NCBI RefSeq assembly: GCF_025148285.1
Contig: NZ_CP102268.1
Span: 620,001-684,000 of the forward strand
Origin: Marvinbryantia formatexigens DSM 14469
GTDB taxonomy: Bacteria; Bacillota; Clostridia; Lachnospirales; Lachnospiraceae
Reading direction: 5' to 3'
Length of the DNA: 64,000 nt
Shown here: positions 1 through 7,350 of the stretch, one piece after another
How positions within the stretch are numbered: the stretch's first letter is position 1
Layout: each line of letters begins with the position of its first letter
Notes under the pieces: generated by a model
What the model was told of the DNA's origin: nothing
The model's input: the letters and a program-made list of their open reading frames with translations, nothing else
Database searches by the model: none
Position numbers and translations under genes: made by a program

Positions 1-74
1 GAAGGAGCCATCACTGATATGCCCCTTCTTGCTTTCATATTATTATCATCGTATTATTGTATTATTCACATACA

Positions 75-206
75 TCATTCTATTTTAACCTCATATTCCT
101 TTGATTTTGATACCTCGAATTTCTTCGCTGCCTGCCGCACGGTAGCGTTGGTATCAATAATATAGTGCGCAATTTTTATCGCGCGCTCTTCAATATATTC
201 CTTCAA
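75..206 (-). pseudogene. spoIIID: Truncated spoIIID remnant
   Basis: Reading leftward from a TTG at 206, the frame gives about 43 residues beginning LKEYIEERAIKIAHYIID and continuing through TVRQAAKKFEVSKS. This closely resembles the N-terminus of SpoIIID, the small helix-turn-helix regulator of mother-cell sporulation genes, usually 80-95 residues. After VSKS, where the family continues TVHKD into the recognition helix, this copy changes to KEYEVKIE and stops. The recognition helix and C-terminal half are missing, and no good ribosome binding site precedes the TTG. I read it as a decayed extra copy; the working spoIIID should lie elsewhere. It sits a few hundred bases from other broken genes and an insertion sequence. 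Confidence 0.72.
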
Positions 207-281
207 GGAAAATTTTCCGGGACACTGTTTCTACAATTATCCTGCACTTTTTAAATTTTTCCTAAGGGTTTCACTTCGTAC

Positions 282-791
282 TTAACGTCTGTATCTCCAC
301 CCGTATTCCTTTTTCAGCCTCTCATAAATCTCAAACGCAACTGGACAGACTTCGATTACATCCAGCACGCTGTAAAGACTTGACCATCTGTCCGGCTGAT
401 CCGTATACGGATATTTCTTGCAACTGTCCGGTCGGCAATCACCTAACTGACAGTTTCCATCTGCTCCCAGAAAATCACAGGGTATATTTTTTGTCTGATA
501 GCCGTTTTCTCCGTCATCTTCCCCCAGATATTTTTCAAGAAACTGCTCTTTCGTAAGTCCCATATGCCGCGCATCCTGCTCAAGGTCAGTTTCCGGTATG
601 CTTCCATTATACATCTTACAACAATTTCTGCATCTGCTACAGTCATATCCGGCAAACAACTCATTGTGCAGCCTGTGGAATTGTTCATCCAATTCTTTTT
701 CCTCTGCATTTCCTTTCAGATAAGTACGAAATTCATAATTTTCATTTCTTTTTTTCTTCGCTTCAAATTTTACTTTTCTTGGTGCAATCAT
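282..791 (-). CDS. YkgJ-family cysteine-cluster protein
   Basis: This 169-residue protein carries the Cys-rich signature of the YkgJ / UPF0153 family, thought to bind zinc or an iron-sulfur cluster: CSRCRNCC near residue 51, then CDFLGADGNCQLGDCRPDSC around residues 105-124. The family is widespread and its biochemical role is unknown. The N-terminus is Lys-rich and the C-terminus ends in a basic YGWRYRR tail. The ATG at 791 follows GGGGAACG at a suitable distance. It stands alone on the minus strand beside the IS110-disrupted ATPase and shares no operon with it. Assignment to the family is secure; any specific function would be a guess. Confidence 0.82.
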   Translation of the reverse strand: MIAPRKVKFEAKKKRNENYEFRTYLKGNAEEKELDEQFHRLHNELFAGYDCSRCRNCCKMYNGSIPETDLEQDARHMGLTKEQFLEKYLGEDDGENGYQTKNIPCDFLGADGNCQLGDCRPDSCKKYPYTDQPDRWSSLYSVLDVIEVCPVAFEIYERLKKEYGWRYRR

Positions 792-908
792 TTTCGTTCC
801 CCTTTATATATTAATTCTCTTATAAATAAAAATGTCTGTTCTGTCTATCAATCAGTGGTAATCCATTATCCTGCTACTTTTTATTCTATATGGCTTATTA
901 TGAACCAT

Positions 909-1130
909 TTATATATACGGCTGAATCAAAAACTCCGTCTGCTCCCCCACCTTTTTACTCGCCAGTTCAAAGAGATTCTCTTTTGTTGCAAACAGGTTCT
1001 TCGGATTTCTTCCGATAAGCAGATACTGATTTTCATCATCCTGCGAAATATATTTTCTTGTATCATCATCTAATAAAATATCTGCATTATCAACCACTAT
1101 CAGTTTCCCCTTTGTCTGGCATAAAAATCT
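909..1130 (-). pseudogene. 3' fragment of an IS-split P-loop ATPase gene
   Basis: The open minus-strand frame reads WRFLCQTKGKLIVVDNADIL and ends at 909. KLIVVDNAD is a good Walker B strand (hydrophobic residues followed by D). The matching Walker A motif lies on the other side of the IS110 element, at 2769-2987 on the same strand. I infer that these are two halves of one ATPase gene split by the insertion. This half has no start codon or ribosome binding site of its own at the break, so it is probably untranslated. The junction is placed only approximately, near the left end of the element. Confidence 0.6.
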
Positions 1131-1137
1131 CCATTCC

Positions 1138-1410
1138 GCCGCCTTTCAGTTGGCGGCACAAATAGTAATGAAAGTCTTCCAATTCCCCACGTTGCTGATA
1201 AAATAATTGTTAAAGAAGCTATACTACAAAGCACGGGGAGGTAAGTTGTAAAGGCTTTCTTCCGTTTTAGACAGCATAAAAATCAGTGTAAGTTTCATCT
1301 TTCAAGCACAAATAAGTGGCTCTGTCAGACCGTACAGTAAGAATTGTTTTAACTTCTCTGTTAAATGTGTGGTGGAACAGTCAATGGCTTCTTTATCTCA
1401 TTCTGAAAGG
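1138..1410 (+). ncRNA. Candidate IS110 bridge RNA in the left end
   Basis: IS110-group elements encode a structured bridge RNA in the non-coding end upstream of the transposase; its loops pair with target and donor DNA. This element has about 280 non-coding bases in that place. I can see a hairpin GCCGCC / GGCGGC at 1138-1157 with an 8-base loop. A possible long-range pair, TTCCCC (1183-1188) with GGGGAG (1235-1240), encloses an A/T-rich internal region. The position and hairpins fit, but I did not fold the region, and the RNA ends are unknown. The call rests on family knowledge more than on sequence. Confidence 0.45.
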
Positions 1411-1420
1411 AGTTCTGACC

Positions 1421-2683
1421 ATGAAAGTTGTTTACCAAACCTGCTGTGGCGTCGATGTTCACAAATCTTTTCTCGTTGCCACAATCATCAAAACCTCTTC
1501 CGGTATAGAACCTTCTTATCAAAAGAAGCGTTTCTCTACCTTCAACAATTCTATCCTGCAATTCAAAGACTGGCTTATGAAAAACCAGTGCCGGGATGTC
1601 TGCATGGAATCTACCGGTAAATACTGGGTTCCTGTATTCAACCTTTTAGAGGACGAAATCAATGTCACCATTGCCAATCCCAAATGGGTAAAAGCAGTCA
1701 AAGGCAATAAGGATGATACAAAAGATTCCAGGTGGATTGGGGATTTATTCCGGTTAGGCCTGGTTCCGGGAAGCTATATCCCCTGTAAACCAATCCGTAT
1801 CCTGCGTGAATTTACAAGATACCGTTACAAACTGACTTCCTGCCGTACCAGCGAAAAGAACAGATACCAGAATGCGCTTACTGTCTGCAATGTCGCATTA
1901 GATTCGGTTGTTTCCGATATCTTTGGGAAATCAGCTGCATCTGTTATTGATTACCTGATCGGGCAATCCGACAATTCCATCAACCACGAAGAAATCGCCT
2001 CCAGACTCCTCCGTTCCCTAAAGAAGAAGTCTGACAGTGTCATTGAATCCATCGAAGGGTACCAGATGACTGACTCCCAAAAATACCGCATGCGCCTCGT
2101 CCGCGCACATCTGGATTATATCACATCCACGATAAATGATATAGACACTATGCTTGATTCTTTGGTTACACCGTATGAAAATGCTGTCCAGTTACTGTGT
2201 ACCATTCCGGGTGTTGACCGTAACAGTGCAGTCACTGTTATCTCCGAGACTGGTACCGATATGGCTCCGTTTTCCAGTTCCAAACGCTTATGCTGCTGGG
2301 CGGGATTAACTCCCGGAAGCAATGAATCTGCTGGTAAGAAGAAGTCTGTCAGAATAACACGTGCCGGTGTCTACCTCAAACCTGCATTGGTACAAGTTGC
2401 CCATGCAGCCGTGAAATCTGATAAATCTCCTTATTACAAACAGAAGTATGAACGCATCAGGAAGCGCCGTGGTAAAAAACGTGCCATCATTGCTATCGCC
2501 CGGATGATTCTCACTGCTGTCTACCAGATGCTGTCTACTGGTGAAGCGTGGAACCCGACCGACCTATACAAGGTTGATATGCCTGAACCTCTAAAAGAAA
2601 AACAGAAGGAAAAGGCTATCAAACAGGCTAAGAAACTACTTATCAGCGAAGGGATAATTTCCGAATCGCAATTAGCTTCTTAA
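1421..2683 (+). CDS. IS110-family transposase
   Basis: This 420-residue transposase opens MKVVYQTCCGVDVHKSF; GVDVHK is the first catalytic Asp of the DEDD RuvC-like domain. Further N-terminal landmarks are CMESTGKYW (about residue 62) and NPKWVKAVKG (about residue 85). The C-terminal transposase-20 (Tnp) domain carries CTIPGVDRNSAVTVISETG and WAGLTPGSNESAGKKK (around residues 260-310), with the conserved Ser region. Family length is usually 330-430. The frame is open further upstream, to 1316, but AAGGAG sits seven bases before the ATG at 1421 and the protein matches the family only from there. The gene is intact, so the element may be active. Confidence 0.93.
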   Translation: MKVVYQTCCGVDVHKSFLVATIIKTSSGIEPSYQKKRFSTFNNSILQFKDWLMKNQCRDVCMESTGKYWVPVFNLLEDEINVTIANPKWVKAVKGNKDDTKDSRWIGDLFRLGLVPGSYIPCKPIRILREFTRYRYKLTSCRTSEKNRYQNALTVCNVALDSVVSDIFGKSAASVIDYLIGQSDNSINHEEIASRLLRSLKKKSDSVIESIEGYQMTDSQKYRMRLVRAHLDYITSTINDIDTMLDSLVTPYENAVQLLCTIPGVDRNSAVTVISETGTDMAPFSSSKRLCCWAGLTPGSNESAGKKKSVRITRAGVYLKPALVQVAHAAVKSDKSPYYKQKYERIRKRRGKKRAIIAIARMILTAVYQMLSTGEAWNPTDLYKVDMPEPLKEKQKEKAIKQAKKLLISEGIISESQLAS

Positions 2684-2768
2684 CACTTTATCTCAATACA
2701 TTTTTTCAATTGCTGCCATAAGACAGCTTATTAAAGTGCGCCATTTATCGGCTGTCCTCTACTTTCTT

Positions 2769-2987
2769 TCACAGTATCTCCTTTATATTTTTCTGATAAT
2801 CAAAATAATCCAGACAGAGAATTTCCGGATTTATTGCCATACATTCTTTTATAAAAGAAAACGCCGCAGTCTTCCCCGTCCCGGAATCTCCCATCAAAAG
2901 CGTTATATTATTGGTAAATGTAAAATTTACCACAAAAGAGGTATGCACTGTGGAAAAGTGCTCCATAACAACCGGTCTACTCTTCAT
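2769..2987 (-). pseudogene. 5' fragment of the IS-split P-loop ATPase gene
   Basis: About 72 residues begin MKSRPVVMEHFSTVHTSF and contain LLMGDSGTGKTA, a clear Walker A (GxxxxGKT) around residues 32-40. The frame ends near the right end of the IS110 element. The Walker B half continues at 909-1130 on the far side. The start overlaps the end of the upstream small gene (ATGAAGAGTAG), implying translational coupling, and the GGTGGG of that gene's last codons could serve as ribosome binding site. I do not recognise the family; a P-loop ATPase or kinase-like protein coupled to a small partner is all that can be said. Confidence 0.62.
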
Positions 2988-3198
2988 TTTCCCACCATTC
3001 CTTTAACTTTTCATAATCATCAAATCTTGAACGGATTTTATATTTACCAAGAAGCTTCGAATCATCTATCTTCTCAATAAACTGTGCCGCTCTCTCATCC
3101 AGTTTTCCTGCTGTATTCTGGTTGAAAAATATATCATTTAATTCTATATACTCTTTATCCTGAGGTATATCCCTTTTGCTCTTGAAAATAGTAATCAT
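2977..3198 (-). CDS. Small unknown protein coupled to the broken ATPase
   Basis: A 73-residue acidic protein begins MITIFKSKRDIPQDKEYIEL and ends KLKEWWENEE. It has no signal peptide or membrane segment. GGAGG stands about seven bases before the ATG. Its last codons overlap the start of the P-loop ATPase gene, so the two were probably made together as partners. I do not recognise the family. The C-terminal part (IRSRFDDYEKLKEWW) joins abruptly to the preceding helix, so an internal deletion is possible, but I cannot prove it from one sequence. Confidence 0.55.
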   Translation of the reverse strand: MITIFKSKRDIPQDKEYIELNDIFFNQNTAGKLDERAAQFIEKIDDSKLLGKYKIRSRFDDYEKLKEWWENEE

Positions 3199-3241
3199 GC
3201 CAATACCTCCAGTCCGGTTTTTCCTGTCAAATCAAACAATC

Positions 3242-3271
3242 ATTTTACAGCCAGCTGTTCTATATTGTCCA
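3242..3271 (-). promoter_or_regulatory. Likely promoter of the small gene / ATPase pair
   Basis: On the minus strand TGGACA (3266-3271) and TAAAAT (3242-3247) are separated by 18 bases and lie about 45 bases before the ATG at 3198. This is a reasonable sigma-A promoter by eye only. Confidence 0.45.
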
Positions 3272-3475
3272 TAAAAATATTTTAGACAATATCCGTTCAC
3301 CTGCCTTCTGTGTTACATTTTAACCGATTTTTATTTACAACTCAATAAGCAATAGAAAAAGACCGGAATCTCTGCCTTTGTTCTCTTCCGCTCTTCACAT
3401 CTTTGCTTTTCAAATCTTAACGATATCTGAATGCACGCCGGCACTTCATTAACGCACTCTTTAAAATAAGTATGC

Positions 3476-3481
3476 TATAAT
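3476..3481 (+). promoter_or_regulatory. Extended -10 promoter of the 85-residue gene
   Basis: A perfect TATAAT preceded by TGC (extended -10) lies 35 bases before the ATG at 3516, with AAGGAGG in between. The -35 is weak, as is usual for extended -10 promoters. Confidence 0.55.
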
Positions 3482-3515
3482 TCGTCACAACAATTAAGGA
3501 GGAGGTATCAGAAGT

Positions 3516-3773
3516 ATGGATACAACTGTTCCGGATGTCCATCCGGGCTTTAAAAGGAAGATTATCATTTACAAAAATACAAAGCCCTCCGAGCCGGAGG
3601 TATACGAAAGCATCCGCCATTATTGCCGGGAGCACGGGAAAAAATACCGGAAAATAAGCCGGAAAAATCCGCTGAAATATCAGATTGACGGCACCATATA
3701 CAGTCTGGATATCCGTATGAATACCCCGGACGACCCGTCCGATGGATGGATGATTTGCTGTATAAGCAGCTAA
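3516..3773 (+). CDS. Unknown 85-residue protein
   Basis: A short, basic protein begins MDTTVPDVHPGFKRKIIIYK and ends GWMICCISS. It has a good ribosome binding site (AAGGAGGAGG) and an extended -10 promoter, so it is probably expressed. It has no membrane segment or signal peptide. The middle is rich in Lys, Arg and Tyr (HYCREHGKKYRKISRKNP), and the C-terminus carries a CC pair. I do not recognise the family. The last codons (TATAAGCAGCTAA) form the first part of a 62-bp tandem repeat that runs on toward dapA, so the present C-terminus may itself come from repeat expansion. Confidence 0.6.
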   Translation: MDTTVPDVHPGFKRKIIIYKNTKPSEPEVYESIRHYCREHGKKYRKISRKNPLKYQIDGTIYSLDIRMNTPDDPSDGWMICCISS

Positions 3774-4070
3774 GGCAGTTTCCGGGCAATAACTTCTTCC
3801 GCGGCTCGCGATGAATTTACTATATAAGCAGCGAAAACAGTTTCCGGGCAACAGCTTCTGCCGCGGCTCACGACGGATTTACTATATACGCAGCGAAAGC
3901 AGTTTCCAGGCAATAGCTTCTGCCGCGGCTCACGACAGATTTACTATATAAGCAGCTAAGGCAGTTTCCGGGCAATAACTTCTGCCGCGGCTCACGACAG
4001 ATTTACCATATACGCAACTAATACAATTTGAGGCTAAGAACTTCTTCCGCCCCTTACGGCGGATGTCACA
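3761..4070. repeat. 62-bp tandem repeat, four good copies plus one degenerate
   Basis: The motif TATAAGCAGC / TATACGCAGC recurs at 3761, 3823, 3885, 3947 and 4009, exactly 62 bases apart each time. Each unit also contains GCAGTTTCC(G/A)GGCAA and GCCGCGGCTC. The fifth copy (from 4009) is degenerate and ends in a CCGCC...GGCGG hairpin. The array begins inside the last four codons of the 85-residue gene and fills the space up to the dapA leader. The period is not a multiple of three, so it was not expanded as coding sequence. Confidence 0.92.
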
Positions 4071-4104
4071 TAAAAAAGCAGACATATCTGCAGAAAGGAT
4101 TTTT

Positions 4105-5067
4105 ATGAAAAAGGTTATTTTTAAGGGCGTCGGTACCGCCATGATTACACCCATGCACGAGGATGGGAGCATCAATTATCCGATGTTCCGGGAATTATTG
4201 AATATGCAGGTCAGCAACCATGCCGACGCGGTTATCATCGCCGGAACTACCGGCGAGGGTTCTACACTTACCGATGAAGAGCACATAGAGCTTGTGAGAT
4301 ATGCGGTAAAAGAAATCAACGGTCAAATTCCGGTTATCGCCGGAGCCGGAAGCAATAATACCGCTCACGCAGTCCGGCTTTCCAGAGAATGTGAGCGTGC
4401 AGGCGCAGACGGGCTGCTCCATGTGACGCCATACTACAACAAAGCGTCGCAGGAGGGGCTTTACCTCCATTTTAAGGCATGCGCCGAAGCCACCAGTCTG
4501 CCGGTTATTTTATACAACGTTCCTTCCCGGACCGGTGTAAACATCTATCCCGCCACCTACAAGCGTCTGAGCGCGATAGACAACATCGTAGCCTGCAAAG
4601 AAGCAAGCGGAAATTTTTCCCAGATCGCAAAAATTGCAGCACTCTGCAAGGATGATTTAACCATTTATTCCGGCAATGACGACCAGATTACTTCTGCCCT
4701 GGCGCTTGGCGGAAAGGGTGTGATATCCGTTTTGGCGAATATCTGTCCAAAGGAAACACACGATATCTGTCAATCCTACTTTGACGGAAATTCCGAAAGA
4801 AGCGACAGTCTGCAGCTTAAATATCTGAATCTGATTGAAGCACTGTTTCTGGACGTCAATCCCATTCCCGTAAAACAGGCGATGCGGGTTATGGGCTATG
4901 AGGTCGGACATTGCCGTCTGCCATTATGTGACATGGACCCCGTAAATGCAGAAAAGCTTTACCGCACTTTGAAGCATTACAGACTGGTGGATTCCAGTCT
5001 GAGGGCCGGTTCCGTAGCCATAAACATGACGCCGCATACGGGTACGGTTCTCCACGGAAATGTATAA
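4105..5067 (+). CDS. dapA: 4-hydroxy-tetrahydrodipicolinate synthase
   Basis: DapA condenses pyruvate with aspartate semialdehyde, the first committed step to diaminopimelate and lysine; in spore formers it also feeds dipicolinate. The 320-residue TIM barrel shows GTTGEGSTL (pyruvate-carboxylate site, about residues 47-55), YYNK, YNVPSRTGVN with the relay Tyr, and CKEASGNF with the Schiff-base Lys near residue 164. The ATG at 4105 follows GAAAGGA; an upstream in-frame ATG at 4063 lies in the repeat array and adds residues unlike the family. The C-terminus runs about 25 residues past the usual 290-295. No other lysine gene is adjacent, so a DapA-like aldolase of other specificity is possible but less likely. 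Confidence 0.9.
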   Translation: MKKVIFKGVGTAMITPMHEDGSINYPMFRELLNMQVSNHADAVIIAGTTGEGSTLTDEEHIELVRYAVKEINGQIPVIAGAGSNNTAHAVRLSRECERAGADGLLHVTPYYNKASQEGLYLHFKACAEATSLPVILYNVPSRTGVNIYPATYKRLSAIDNIVACKEASGNFSQIAKIAALCKDDLTIYSGNDDQITSALALGGKGVISVLANICPKETHDICQSYFDGNSERSDSLQLKYLNLIEALFLDVNPIPVKQAMRVMGYEVGHCRLPLCDMDPVNAEKLYRTLKHYRLVDSSLRAGSVAINMTPHTGTVLHGNV

Positions 5068-5134
5068 CAACTAATCCGGCAGACATCACCTACGGGACCT
5101 TCCACCGGCAGCCCCTTCAGATACATGGCCACTA

Positions 5135-5157
5135 AAAAATGTCCACTGGACGTTTTT
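5135..5157 (+). terminator. Short symmetrical hairpin after dapA
   Basis: AAAAA-T-GTCC / ACT / GGAC-G-TTTTT can pair in both directions, 68 bases after the dapA stop. It is short but has the A/T tails of a bidirectional terminator. Confidence 0.45.
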
Positions 5158-5174
5158 ATCGTATGCATGGCAAC

Positions 5175-5210
5175 AAAAACGGCAGCCCGCATTTTTCAGG
5201 CAGGCTGCCG
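5175..5210 (-). terminator. Rho-independent terminator after the small membrane-peptide genes
   Basis: On the minus strand CGGCAGCC (5203-5210) pairs with GGCTGCCG (5180-5187), followed by TTTTT. It lies just downstream of the 29-residue gene that ends at 5237. Confidence 0.8.
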
Positions 5211-5236
5211 CATTTCAAGGATTTCCCCAAACCGTT

Positions 5237-5326
5237 TTACTGACTTTTTCTTTCAAACCACCAGATCCATGCCACAACAGCAATCACTATGACAAACATC
5301 AGTCCTGCTACTATGTGCATTCCCAT
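5237..5326 (-). CDS. 29-residue membrane peptide
   Basis: An ATG with a near-perfect AAGGAGG seven bases upstream opens a 29-codon gene reading MGMHIVAGLMFVIVIAVVAW and ending IWWFERKSQ. It is one hydrophobic helix with a short basic tail, the shape of small membrane-modulator peptides. A strong terminator follows at once. The strength of the initiation site is the main support; I do not recognise a family. It overlaps the end of the 89-residue gene in another frame. Confidence 0.55.
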   Translation of the reverse strand: MGMHIVAGLMFVIVIAVVAWIWWFERKSQ

Positions 5327-5522
5327 AGATATCCCTCCTTGTCTCCGGATAAAATCTGAAGCGTGTTGAGAATATCCTGGTGGTTACAAATAATTCGCGC
5401 GGCAGATAATCAGCCATCCGGATTTTTCCGGAAACAGCAGCCAGTTCAAGTATAAGCAGCAGGAGAACAATCCCTATGTAATTTACGCCGGAATGTCTGG
5501 TTTTCGCAGTCCAACAGCGCAT
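5253..5522 (-). CDS. Possible 89-residue membrane protein
   Basis: An ATG at 5522 follows CAGGAGGAACGGCG, a strong ribosome binding site. The product opens MRCWTAKTRHSGVNY, then GIVLLLLILELAAVSG, a plausible membrane helix at residues 16-31, then a basic stretch. The last 24 or so residues overlap the 29-residue gene in another frame and look Cys-rich and unnatural, so the tail may be an artefact of overlap or a frameshift. The two could form a small operon ending at the terminator at 5175-5210. Function unknown. Confidence 0.4.
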   Translation of the reverse strand: MRCWTAKTRHSGVNYIGIVLLLLILELAAVSGKIRMADYLPRELFVTTRIFSTRFRFYPETRRDIYGNAHSSRTDVCHSDCCCGMDLVV

Positions 5523-5702
5523 CGCCGTTCCTCCTGTTCTGGTGTTTCTCCAGATATTATTATACATAGAAAGGTTCTGTACGGCAAGGATTTTTTCTAC
5601 ATTATCCCGTGAGCGTGAACACTGTGTATAACTGTTCACTCCGTTCACAGTAACCTTTTTATCTTTGAACAATTTGGGAAAAAAGGTTATCCACAACCAC
5701 GT

Positions 5703-6461
5703 TTATTCTTTTTGGGCAATCAAACAATACCAGTCTGCCACATCCGGATCAACATTTTCAAGAAACGCCGGATGACACATAACCTCCATTTTCCGATATC
5801 CCATAGATTGCAGTTTTTCCAGCAAACGTGATCTTTTTATCGGGAAATAGTGTTCCTCAAAATGCTCTTTCTGAAATATCTGCCGGTTCTTTTCAAACAA
5901 ATAAAGCAGATGAAATGTCATGGACTGATCCATATTGTAATCCCACACCTGCAGAAAATTAATTCTGATATCGCCGTCAAACACCGGATCATAGAGATAA
6001 AAACGCTTCCGCTCTTCCAAAATCTTATCCCAGTTGCGCATATCAAAATAAAGGTATCCATGCCTTTTTACCAGGGCATCCATTTGTTCAAGCACCATTT
6101 CCGCTTCTTCATTTGTCACATATGGAATGGAATTCCCAGTGCTTGCCACACAATCATATGCTTCATGAAAATGCTGATCCAGCTTCCGGAAATCACTTAC
6201 CCTCAGATCAATTTCCAGATTTCTCTCACACGCCTTTTCTTCACATTTTTTTAACATTGCACTGCTCAGATCTGAGCCGGAAAGCCGGATGCCAAGCTCT
6301 GCCGCCGGAAGCGTCAGATTGCCCGTTCCAATGCTGACATCCAGCATCGTATGTATCTTTTTTCCATCAAAAACCTTTTCCCAGTGCCGCTTAATTGCCC
6401 CATGCCTGTTCTCATTTTCCAGAAGGTCATAGATATCTGGTCTTTCGTATAAATCCGACAC
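5703..6461 (-). CDS. Class I SAM-dependent methyltransferase
   Basis: A 252-residue protein with motif I MLDVSIGTGNLTLPAAELG (about residues 39-57), the acidic post-I strand SGSDLS, and motif IV CVASTGNSIPYV. The fold is a Rossmann-like methyltransferase; the substrate cannot be read from sequence, and small-molecule methylation is most likely. The start is a GTG at 6461 with AGGGAGAA upstream. The C-terminus (VADWYCLIAQKE) is in family style. It is a single-gene unit with a 287-base leader (6462-6748) in which I see no gene. Confidence 0.85.
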   Translation of the reverse strand: MSDLYERPDIYDLLENENRHGAIKRHWEKVFDGKKIHTMLDVSIGTGNLTLPAAELGIRLSGSDLSSAMLKKCEEKACERNLEIDLRVSDFRKLDQHFHEAYDCVASTGNSIPYVTNEEAEMVLEQMDALVKRHGYLYFDMRNWDKILEERKRFYLYDPVFDGDIRINFLQVWDYNMDQSMTFHLLYLFEKNRQIFQKEHFEEHYFPIKRSRLLEKLQSMGYRKMEVMCHPAFLENVDPDVADWYCLIAQKE

Positions 6462-6748
6462 GTCAATTTTCTCCCTGTTTTCCTTTATTTATCAACTTTC
6501 CTGAGGTCTGTATTTCAGACTTCTTCTCCGCTTGCTTTCTCCGAAAACCGCCCGAACCATACCGCTACTTTTCCCCTGAATTTCATGTTTCCCCTCCTTC
6601 GCACATTTTTCTGCCCTCGGACCCGTTCCAATGCCTTTTTTCTTTGTGATACATTTTATCATAGGCACTGTTAAAAATCACTTCTTATTTGTACGATATC
6701 CGCCATTTAAGCATCCATCTCCTGTTTCTTCCCTAATTACAGCAAGCC

Positions 6749-7350
6749 TTACATTATCTTCTTAACAGGATGCCGTATCACCGTACGCAGCTTTTCTTTT
6801 GCAGTCCTCCTTGGGTCACTCAGATAAATTTCATGATGAAACCGGGATGATGATATATCTGTTACATATCCTTTTTCACAGATAAAATCCTCCATCCGCC
6901 CGATCGTTGCCGGCTCATCATCATATCCTCCGATATGCATACATTGCACACAAAGCCCCTCTTTATATGTGAAAAATTGTACTTTGGAAAAATCCTGCTG
7001 TTTTTTTGCAGTCGCCTCCCGGATTGCCCAGTCAAATTCCTCTTTTGATACAAACTCCGGCAAACGAATCATGGAAATCCATTCAAAAGTCTCTTTCTGA
7101 CTGTAGTCAAGTCCCGAATGCCCAGGCTGCCACCACAGTCCCTCCAGAGGCGGCACCACATAAGGAAAATATCCTGCTATTTTATGTGTGCCCTTATAAC
7201 TCATTTTAATAGTAAACGCAACTCCGTACAGCAGCCCTATCGATTCCTTATACGCACCATCCGGCACATTGGGATTCCCGCTTCCCCGCACTGCAATATA
7301 GTTCATTTCCGGTATTTCCACATATACTCTTTCTTGTAATCAAATGCCAT
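6749..7350 (-). pseudogene. GyrI-like small-molecule-binding protein, damaged at the 5' end
   Basis: The body (from 7321) reads VEIPEMNYIAVRGSGNPN, PLEGLWWQPG, then LHH-type RFHHEIYLSDPRRT, typical of the GyrI-like (SOUL/SbmC-type) domain family of about 205 residues. Family members begin MAFDYKKEYK, some 20 residues before VEIPEMNY. Here the strong-RBS ATG at 7350 does encode MAFDYKKEY, but the frame then shifts and stops at 7303. About 13-15 residues are missing and the join is out of frame. Translation might still start at the GTG at 7321 behind AAGAAAGAG, giving 190 residues. It follows the YjbR/DUF3795-type gene with an overlap of 11 bases, so it was its operon partner. Confidence 0.68.

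Larger units (their letters stand above)
1131..2768 (+). mobile_element. IS110-family insertion sequence
   Basis: This is a roughly 1.64-kb insertion with one transposase gene (1421-2683) and a long non-coding left end of nearly 300 bases, the usual IS110-group layout. It lies inside a P-loop ATPase gene whose halves flank it. There are no long terminal inverted repeats, as is normal for IS110. The right end carries a small hairpin (GACAGC at 2722-2727 pairing with GCTGTC at 2751-2756). The boundaries are estimates: the left one comes from where the interrupted reading frame stops making sense, the right one from a stop codon at 2769-2771 in the other half. Confidence 0.78.

Noticed and set aside
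1316-1420. Longer start for the IS110 transposase
   Set aside because: Family similarity and the AAGGAG site begin at the ATG at 1421; the extra 35 codons lie in the probable bridge-RNA region.
5253-5696. 147-codon form of the small membrane protein
   Set aside because: The strong ribosome binding site is at the inner ATG (5522); the upstream codons show no protein-like character.
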